This document shows positions 6,316 through 11,925 of a stretch of 11,925 nt of DNA, piece by piece. The notes beneath the pieces were generated by a model, which saw nothing but the letters and a program-made list of their open reading frames with translations, was not told the origin of the DNA and ran no database searches. The position numbers were made by a program, and so were the translations under genes. The stretch spans positions 1 to 11,925 of the forward strand of contig DFDI01000055.1 in NCBI GenBank assembly GCA_002367635.1. Reading direction: 5' to 3'. The DNA is from Betaproteobacteria bacterium UBA3031. Its GTDB lineage: Bacteria > Pseudomonadota > Gammaproteobacteria > Burkholderiales > Eutrophovitaceae. The number at the start of each line of letters is the position of its first letter. Position 1 is the first letter of the stretch.

Positions 6316-7556
6316 TGGAGCGTGATCGCCGTTTGCAGGAAGTCATCTCTGATTTGCAGATAGAGACGCAAGCTATCCGTGCTGGTTCTGAGCGCTCGCC
6401 AGCTCGCGAACACTCGGAGCCTCTGTATGCCACATCCAGTTTCGTATTCGCTGATGCTGCTTCAATGGCGGATGCATTCATCAATGAAAATGGACAGTCT
6501 ATTTACGGTCGTGTGGACAATCCGACTGTCGATGTTTTCTGTAGGCGTTTAGCAACTCTTGAAGGCGGAGAAGCCTGTGAGGCAGCGGCGTCTGGAATGG
6601 GAGCTATCTTGGCTACCATGATGGCTCATTGTCAGGCGGGTGATCGCGTGGTGATGTCGTGTGGTGTATTTGGTGCCACTTTGACACTCCTAAAAAAGTT
6701 TTTCGTCAAATATGGAGTCACACTAGATCTCGTCAGGCCAACCGATTTAGATGCTTGGGCAGCAGCGCTTTCAACGCCAGCGAAACTCGCTTATTGCGAA
6801 ACACCGTCTAACCCAATGATGGAGGTTGTGGATATTGCGGGGGTGTCTCAGCTTTGTCGCTCAAATAACACTATTTTCGTGGTTGATAATTGTCTCATGA
6901 CGTCGGTGCTGCAACGTCCTTTGCAATTCGGAGCGGATTTGGTGATTCATTCTGCGACTAAATATTTGGATGGTCAGGGGCGTGTGTTGGGCGGGGCAGT
7001 GGTTGGGTCTCATGAACTGATTGCCCCGATCACACAATTTATTCGTTCTGGTGGCGTGACCATGAGTGCATTTAATGCATGGATCTTTCTGAAAGGTTTG
7101 GAGACGCTCGATGTGCGTATGCAGGCGCATTGTGCCCGCGCCATGGAGCTGGCGACTTGGCTTGAGGAGCACCCAGCAGTGGCACGAGTTCATTATGCTG
7201 GATTACCCAGTCATCCGCAGGCAGATTTGATCACCAAACAGATGCGTGCGGGTGGTGGGGTATTGAGTCTCGAGCTGAAACAACCTGATCAAGAGATGGC
7301 GTGGAAGTTCTTAAATGGAACTTGTCTGATGTCTCTAACCGCCAACCTTGGAGATGTGAAGACAACCGTCTGTCATCCGGCGACTACGACTCATGGTCGG
7401 CTTGATCGGGCCGACCGTCATTTCATGGGGATAGGAGAAAACCTCATTCGCATCTCGGTTGGATTGGAATCTGTCGAGGATATTAAAATGGACTGTGAAC
7501 GTGGATTCCAGGCTCTTAGTCATTCAGAAGTTGATCATCCCCCAGTAACAAGATAG
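6312..7556 (+). CDS. metZ: O-succinylhomoserine sulfhydrylase, PLP-dependent
   Basis: A 414-residue Cys/Met-metabolism PLP enzyme that joins sulfide to O-succinylhomoserine to make homocysteine directly, bypassing cystathionine. Visible features are HSEPLYATSSFVF near the N-terminus (about 36-48), YGRVDNPTVDVF (about 64-75), ASGMGAI (about 91-97), the cofactor aspartate in VVDNC, and SATKYLDGQGR with the PLP-binding Lys217. The DGQGR element after that lysine is typical of MetZ and helps separate it from MetB and MetC; O-acetylhomoserine as substrate is the main alternative. Length is near the usual 400, with a short non-conserved tail. ATG 6312 is preferred because it forms an ATGA overlap with the preceding small frame; GTG 6306 and ATG 6315 are alternatives. 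The product of CysI (sulfide) is its substrate, so its place after the sulfate-reduction block makes pathway sense. Confidence 0.92.
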   Translation: MMERDRRLQEVISDLQIETQAIRAGSERSPAREHSEPLYATSSFVFADAASMADAFINENGQSIYGRVDNPTVDVFCRRLATLEGGEACEAAASGMGAILATMMAHCQAGDRVVMSCGVFGATLTLLKKFFVKYGVTLDLVRPTDLDAWAAALSTPAKLAYCETPSNPMMEVVDIAGVSQLCRSNNTIFVVDNCLMTSVLQRPLQFGADLVIHSATKYLDGQGRVLGGAVVGSHELIAPITQFIRSGGVTMSAFNAWIFLKGLETLDVRMQAHCARAMELATWLEEHPAVARVHYAGLPSHPQADLITKQMRAGGGVLSLELKQPDQEMAWKFLNGTCLMSLTANLGDVKTTVCHPATTTHGRLDRADRHFMGIGENLIRISVGLESVEDIKMDCERGFQALSHSEVDHPPVTR

Positions 7557-7619
7557 AGCCATTGTGATTGAAACGTACGAAAGCAAAATGGCCCATTCAC
7601 AAGGAAGCAAGAGTCAAGC
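7557..7619 (+). promoter_or_regulatory. 63-nt metZ-metF spacer with the metF ribosome binding site
   Basis: The spacer carries AAGGAA at 7601-7606, 13 nt before the metF ATG, which is a little long; the purine-rich GCAAGAG between them may also take part. I find no hairpin followed by a T tract, no SAH- or SAM-riboswitch-like fold (it is also too short for one) and no convincing promoter, so read-through from metZ is likely. Confidence 0.4.
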
Positions 7620-8474
7620 ATGAGTGCGCCAAGTGTTTCATTTGAATTCTTCCCGCCTAAGACGGCTGAGGCTGAGGCAAGTCTCTGGCGCAGTGTGGAG
7701 CGACTCGCGCCACTGAGTCCAGCATTTGTCTCAGTAACATACGGAGCAGATGGTTCCACACGAGAGCGAACGCATAAAGTAATTGAACGAATCCTCGCTG
7801 AAACGACTCTTGAGGCGGTGCCGCACTTGACCTGCGTTGGCGCGTCCAAAGACGAGGTTAATGTCCTTGCTGACAGTTATTGGCATTTGGGTATACGACA
7901 TCTCGTTGCGCTTCGCGGTGACGCGGAAGGTGGATCCGATGCAAACTATGTCCCGCATGACAATGGCTATGCCTATGCCTCTGACTTGGTGGAAGGATTG
8001 CTTGCGCGTCACCCATTTGAATTAATCGTTGCCGCTTATCCAGAGACGCATCCGCAGGCCCTTTCAGCCGAAGCGGACTTGGAGAATTTGCGACGCAAGG
8101 TGGATGCCGGAGCCCGGCGTGCTATCACGCAGTTTTTTTTCGATAACGCTGTCTTTCTTAAATTCCGTGATAGGGTGGCAGCTGCTGGAATCGATGTTGA
8201 ACTTATCCCAGGAATTTTGCCAGTAACCAATTACAAGACTCTAGCGCGGTTTGCTGACCAATGCGGCACGTCACTGCCGCAAAGCCTGACAGATCTCTTT
8301 GTCGGACTCGATGATGACCCAACCACACGACAACAGATCGCAGCGCATGTCGCTGTTTCCCAAGCTGAAACGCTCGGTCGCGAAGGCGTTCGCAATTTCC
8401 ATTTCTACACGCTAAATCGAGCGGATCTCAGTTATACCGTATGCCACGCTCTTGGCGTTCGGGGAACCAAATGA
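7620..8474 (+). CDS. metF: Methylenetetrahydrofolate reductase
   Basis: A 284-residue FAD-dependent TIM-barrel enzyme reducing 5,10-methylene-THF to 5-methyl-THF, the methyl donor for MetH. The N-terminus SVSFEFFPPKT (5-15) carries the conserved catalytic glutamate (Glu9), followed by SVTYGADGSTRERT (38-51), PHLTC (68-72) and the FAD-contacting ALRGD (97-101). Further on are RAITQFFFDN and ELIPGILPVTNY, and NFHFYTLNRADL closes the fold, as in full-length MetF proteins. Length matches the short bacterial type (about 275-300), without the regulatory domain of eukaryotic enzymes. ATG 7620 places the first strand correctly. The stop overlaps metH by ATGA, so donor synthesis and use are likely translated together. 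Many betaproteobacteria keep metF next to ahcY instead; here ahcY is not visible. Confidence 0.96.
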   Translation: MSAPSVSFEFFPPKTAEAEASLWRSVERLAPLSPAFVSVTYGADGSTRERTHKVIERILAETTLEAVPHLTCVGASKDEVNVLADSYWHLGIRHLVALRGDAEGGSDANYVPHDNGYAYASDLVEGLLARHPFELIVAAYPETHPQALSAEADLENLRRKVDAGARRAITQFFFDNAVFLKFRDRVAAAGIDVELIPGILPVTNYKTLARFADQCGTSLPQSLTDLFVGLDDDPTTRQQIAAHVAVSQAETLGREGVRNFHFYTLNRADLSYTVCHALGVRGTK

Positions 8475-11400
8475 ATCGGGAACAACGTATCCAGTGGCTG
8501 CTCGACACCTTGCCTCACGAGATCGTGATTCTCGATGGTGGTATGGGTACTATGATTCAGCGATCGGAACTGAGTGAACGTGATTATCGTGGAATACGAT
8601 TTGCTGATTATGAGCGAGACTTAAAAGGTAACAACGATCTCTTGACGCTGACTCAGCCTGACTTGATTGCGTCGATACAGCGTGCCTATGTCGAGGCAGG
8701 GGCGAGCATAATTGAGACGAATACGTTCAATTCAAATACACCTTCCATGGCTGACTATGGGATGGAAGATCTTGTCTATGAACTCAACTTTGAGTCCGCC
8801 CGACTGGCACGAGCTGTCGCAGATGAGGTTGATCGCGCTGTGCTGGTGGCCGGGGTGCTGGGACCTACCAATCGAACCTGTTCACTTAGTCCTGATGTGA
8901 ATGATCCTGGAGCGCGCAATATCACGTACGCGCAATTAGTTGACACCTATTCCGAGGCAACCCGCGCCCTCTTGGAAGGTGGTGCTGATTTGATTTTGGT
9001 GGAAACTATTTTTGATACTTTGAACGCGAAAGCAGCTCTCTATGCAATTGACGTGGTGGCTGAGGAGACTGGGATCCCGATTAGGATCATGATTTCTGGC
9101 ACTATCACCGATGCATCAGGCCGTACGTTATCGGGACAAACGACCGAAGCTTTTTGGTTTGCTGTGCGGCACGCAAAACCCTTATCAATTGGCTTGAACT
9201 GTGCACTTGGCCCCAAGGAATTACGTCCATTTTTAGCAGATTTAGCCCGCGTATCAGATACTTTTGTGTCTGCTTATCCTAATGCGGGGTTGCCGAACCA
9301 GTTCGGTGAGTACGATCTAGAAGCCGAAGAAATGGCGGATATTGTGGCGGAGTTCGCACGGAGTGGTTTGGTCAACATCATTGGTGGATGTTGCGGGACG
9401 TCGCCGGAGCATATTCGACTCATCGCTGAAAAAGTACGAGGATGTGCACCACGCAAAGTTCCGACGTTTAATTCGGTGATGCGCCTAAGTGGGTTAGAAC
9501 CCTTCATAGCTGATGCCACTACTGGTTTTGTCAATATCGGTGAGCGAACAAACGTGACTGGTTCTGCCATGTTTAAGCGATTGATCCTCAATAATCAGTT
9601 CGATGAAGCGTTGGCGGTGGCGCGTCAGCAGGTGGAGAACGGAGCACAGATTATTGACATCAATATGGATGAGGGCATGCTCGATTCGAAATCGGCGATG
9701 GTGACCTTCCTGAACTTAATCGCATCGGAGCCTGATATTTCTCGTGTGCCAGTGATGATCGATTCCTCTAAATGGGAGGTGCTTGAGGCGGGCATGCGCT
9801 GCGTACAAGGTAAGGGCATCATTAACTCGATTTCATTAAAAGAGGGTGAGGCACAGTTTTTGGAGCAGGCCAAAAAAATTCGTCGCTATGGTTTTGCAGT
9901 GGTTGTGATGGCTTTTGATGAGCAGGGTCAGGCAGATACGCAAACGCGAAAGCGAGAAATTTGCCAACGCTCTTATCAACTTTTGACCGAAACTTTGGAT
10001 TTTCCTCCTGAGGATATCGTATTTGATCCAAACGTATTTGCTGTTGCAACGGGCATCGAAGAACATAATGGTTATGCGCAGGACTTTATCGCCGCCTGTC
10101 GCGACATCACTACGCATTGCCCACACAGCTTAATCTCGGGTGGTATTTCAAATGTATCATTTTCGTTCCGTGGAAACGACCCTGTGCGCGAGGTAATGCA
10201 TTCTGTGTTTTTGTACCACGCAATTCGTGCAGGTTTGTCAATGGGAATTGTCAATGCAGGTCAACTAGCGATTTATGAGGACATTGATACTGAATTGCGC
10301 GAGTTAGTGGAAGATGTGATTCTCAATCGTCGCGAAGATTCGACTGATCGATTGGTTGATGCTGCGCCACGATTCATACTGAGTAAGGATGTTGAAGAGG
10401 AAGTGGTAGCCGAGTGGCGCAGTAAGCCTTGCGAGGATCGTCTTGCTTATGCACTGGTGAAAGGGATTGATACTTACGTGGTTGAAGACACGGAAGAGGC
10501 GAGACTGAAGGCGGTTCGACCGTTGCATGTGATCGAAGGCCCATTGATGGACGGAATGAATACGGTTGGCGATCTATTTGGTGCTGGGAAGATGTTTCTG
10601 CCGCAGGTGGTTAAGTCCGCACGAGTGATGAAGAAGGCCGTAGCCCACCTAATTCCTTTCATTGAAGCGGAAAAAGAGGCTGCTGGTGACACAAGTCGAG
10701 AGCATGGCGTCATCATCATGGCCACCGTTAAGGGAGATGTGCATGACATTGGTAAAAACATTGTGGGCGTCGTTTTGCAGTGTAATAACTTTAAAGTGAT
10801 TGATCTTGGGGTCATGGTGCCTGCTCAGAAGATTTTAGACGCGGCGCGTGAACATAACGCAGATATCATCGGCTTGTCTGGGCTCATCACGCCCTCGCTT
10901 GATGAAATGGTAACAGTCGCCGCCGAGATGGAGCGTCAAGGTTTTACCATCCCCATTTTGATTGGTGGTGCAACCACCAGTCCCGCACATACGTCCGTCA
11001 AAATTGATCCGGCTTATTCAAAAACTGTTCTCTACGTCAAAGATGCTAGCCGCGCAGTAGGTGTAGCTTCAAAGTTGTTAGGTGATGACCGTGCCGCGTT
11101 TCATGCGGAAATTGAAGTCGATCATGATGTCAAACGGCGTGCCCATGCAGGTCGTGTGCCAAAGAAACTATTATCCATCAGTGACGCGAATGACCGGGCT
11201 GATCGATTAATATTCGATAGGTCAACCGTGGTGCTGCCAAAGGTTCTGGGCCGACAGATTTTGAAGGACTATCCACTTGAATCTTTAGTCGAAACGATTG
11301 ATTGGATGCCATTTTTTAATGCGTGGGAGTTCAGTGGTAAGTTTCCCGACATTTTGAACGACCCTAGGAAAGGTCCTGAAGCACGTAAGCTCTTCGATGA

Positions 11401-11925
11401 TGCTCAAGCGATGTTGAAACAAATCGTTGATGAAAAATGGCTTAAAGCGAACGCCGTATTCGGCTGTTTTCCTGCGTACTCGGAGGGTAACAGTATCGTG
11501 ATACTTGACCCTAAAGACCCTACTAGGGAAATCGCGAGAACGCATTGGTTGCGACAACAGCGACCGATGCCTGACGGTAAGGCACAATTGTGTTTGTCCG
11601 ATTTCATTGCTCCGAAAGATTCTGGGATGCTCGATTACATCGGTGCTTTTGCTGTGACCACTGGTCATGGAATCGATGCGCATGTCGAACGTTTTGAGGC
11701 GGATCATGACGATTATCGAGCCATTATGCTGAAGATTCTTGCTGATCGATTCGCGGAGAGCTTTGCCGAGCATTTACATAGTCGGGTGCGGACAGAGTTT
11801 TGGGCATATGCAGCTGATGAGCAGACGAGTAACGAAGATCTGATTCGTGAGCGTTATCGCGGTATCCGTCCTGCTCCGGGCTATCCGGCGTGCCCCGATC
11901 ATCGTGAGAAGCGAACGCTCTGGGA
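8471..11925 (+). CDS. metH: Cobalamin-dependent methionine synthase, 3' end cut by window
   Basis: The frame is open for 1151 codons to the window end; E. coli MetH has 1227 residues, so about 70-80 are missing. It transfers a methyl group from 5-methyl-THF via cobalamin to homocysteine, giving methionine. All four modules are present: the homocysteine-binding barrel with zinc ligands Cys244, Cys307 and Cys308; the folate barrel beginning about FVNIGERTNVTGS; the cap and B12 domain with DVHDIGKN, whose His758 is the lower cobalt ligand (E. coli His759); and the reactivation domain with RPAPGYPACPDH starting at Arg1133. The ATG overlaps the metF stop by 4 nt, with GGGGA just upstream. It is one uninterrupted polypeptide, whereas some betaproteobacteria split MetH in two. 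No internal frameshift or missing key residue was found. Confidence 0.97.
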   Translation, partial: MNREQRIQWLLDTLPHEIVILDGGMGTMIQRSELSERDYRGIRFADYERDLKGNNDLLTLTQPDLIASIQRAYVEAGASIIETNTFNSNTPSMADYGMEDLVYELNFESARLARAVADEVDRAVLVAGVLGPTNRTCSLSPDVNDPGARNITYAQLVDTYSEATRALLEGGADLILVETIFDTLNAKAALYAIDVVAEETGIPIRIMISGTITDASGRTLSGQTTEAFWFAVRHAKPLSIGLNCALGPKELRPFLADLARVSDTFVSAYPNAGLPNQFGEYDLEAEEMADIVAEFARSGLVNIIGGCCGTSPEHIRLIAEKVRGCAPRKVPTFNSVMRLSGLEPFIADATTGFVNIGERTNVTGSAMFKRLILNNQFDEALAVARQQVENGAQIIDINMDEGMLDSKSAMVTFLNLIASEPDISRVPVMIDSSKWEVLEAGMRCVQGKGIINSISLKEGEAQFLEQAKKIRRYGFAVVVMAFDEQGQADTQTRKREICQRSYQLLTETLDFPPEDIVFDPNVFAVATGIEEHNGYAQDFIAACRDITTHCPHSLISGGISNVSFSFRGNDPVREVMHSVFLYHAIRAGLSMGIVNAGQLAIYEDIDTELRELVEDVILNRREDSTDRLVDAAPRFILSKDVEEEVVAEWRSKPCEDRLAYALVKGIDTYVVEDTEEARLKAVRPLHVIEGPLMDGMNTVGDLFGAGKMFLPQVVKSARVMKKAVAHLIPFIEAEKEAAGDTSREHGVIIMATVKGDVHDIGKNIVGVVLQCNNFKVIDLGVMVPAQKILDAAREHNADIIGLSGLITPSLDEMVTVAAEMERQGFTIPILIGGATTSPAHTSVKIDPAYSKTVLYVKDASRAVGVASKLLGDDRAAFHAEIEVDHDVKRRAHAGRVPKKLLSISDANDRADRLIFDRSTVVLPKVLGRQILKDYPLESLVETIDWMPFFNAWEFSGKFPDILNDPRKGPEARKLFDDAQAMLKQIVDEKWLKANAVFGCFPAYSEGNSIVILDPKDPTREIARTHWLRQQRPMPDGKAQLCLSDFIAPKDSGMLDYIGAFAVTTGHGIDAHVERFEADHDDYRAIMLKILADRFAESFAEHLHSRVRTEFWAYAADEQTSNEDLIRERYRGIRPAPGYPACPDHREKRTLW

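Larger units (their letters stand above)
1..11925 (+). other. Probable single transcription unit, sulfate to methionine
   Basis: All genes are on one strand, and five of the first six junctions overlap by 1-14 nt, as do both edges of the small frame and metF/metH. The largest stretch without a recognised gene is 88 nt. No terminator-like hairpin with a T tract appears at any junction. The promoter must lie upstream of the window unless internal ones exist; the 36-nt AT-rich gap before fpr and the 63-nt gap before metF are the only places where one could sit outside a coding frame. Co-transcription is inferred, not shown. Confidence 0.65.

Noticed and set aside
6861..7193. A 110-codon minus-strand frame opposite metZ
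   Set aside because: It is antisense to the PLP-lysine region of metZ, which is clearly coding, and has no recognisable motif or ribosome binding site.
7557..7619. SAH or SAM riboswitch before metF
   Set aside because: The 63-nt spacer has no matching conserved core or paired helices and is occupied by the metF ribosome binding site.
7564..7623. GTG-started 19-codon frame ending in an ATGA overlap with metF
   Set aside because: Any ATGA start creates a stop in that frame, the frame is very short, it starts with GTG and has no ribosome binding site.
11285..11773. A 162-codon open frame on the minus strand opposite metH
   Set aside because: It lies fully antisense to the highly conserved reactivation domain of MetH and its translation resembles no protein family; it is a shadow frame.
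1..11925. CRISPR array, mobile element, tRNA or phage remnant
   Set aside because: The window is almost wholly filled by housekeeping genes; no spaced repeats, terminal inverted repeats, transposase motifs or tRNA cloverleaf were seen.

Overview
This window reads as one continuous plus-strand biosynthetic cluster carrying sulfur from activated sulfate to methionine. In order it holds: the 3' part of a siroheme sulfite reductase gene (cysI), a DUF934 gene, an iron-sulfur APS reductase (cysH), both ATP sulfurylase subunits (cysD, cysN), uroporphyrinogen-III C-methyltransferase (cobA), an NADPH:ferredoxin/flavodoxin reductase (fpr), a small sirohydrochlorin ferrochelatase (cbiX/sirB type), a possible 31-codon open frame, O-succinylhomoserine sulfhydrylase (metZ), methylenetetrahydrofolate reductase (metF), and nearly all of cobalamin-dependent methionine synthase (metH, cut by the window end). 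I see no RNA gene, mobile element, CRISPR array, phage gene or convincing rho-independent terminator.

The organism is a Gram-negative proteobacterium, most likely a betaproteobacterium or a close gammaproteobacterial relative. The cysI-DUF934-cysH-cysD-cysN-cobA-cbiX order and the CobA sequence (an 'A-x-DLLT' variant of the SAM-binding loop, STTQRFINK) resemble the Burkholderiales arrangement. Base composition is moderate. Hand counts of a few 60-base lines give about 40-47% G+C over cysI to fpr, with a local rise in cobA, and about 50-60% over metZ, metF and metH.

The genes are packed tightly. cysI/DUF934 overlap by about 14 nt, DUF934/cysH by 1, cysH/cysD by 4, cysD/cysN by 1, cysN/cobA by 4 and metF/metH by 4. 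The only clear gaps are 36 nt before fpr, 7 nt before cbiX, 88 nt between cbiX and metZ (filled by the 31-codon frame, joined to both neighbours by ATGA overlaps) and 63 nt before metF. A single long transcript is plausible.

The genes form one pathway. CysDN makes APS; CysH (two plus two cluster cysteines) reduces it directly to sulfite, with no APS kinase seen; CysI reduces sulfite to sulfide. CobA and CbiX supply two of the three steps from uroporphyrinogen III to siroheme, the cofactor of CysI. Fpr is a likely electron source, since no CysJ flavoprotein is seen. MetZ fixes sulfide into homocysteine, MetF provides 5-methyl-THF, and MetH methylates homocysteine to methionine using cobalamin, whose synthesis shares the CobA product precorrin-2. 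Individual enzymes are familiar; the points worth a second look are the continuity of the cluster, the 31-codon frame at the cys/met junction, the embedded fpr, DUF934 and the composition shift.
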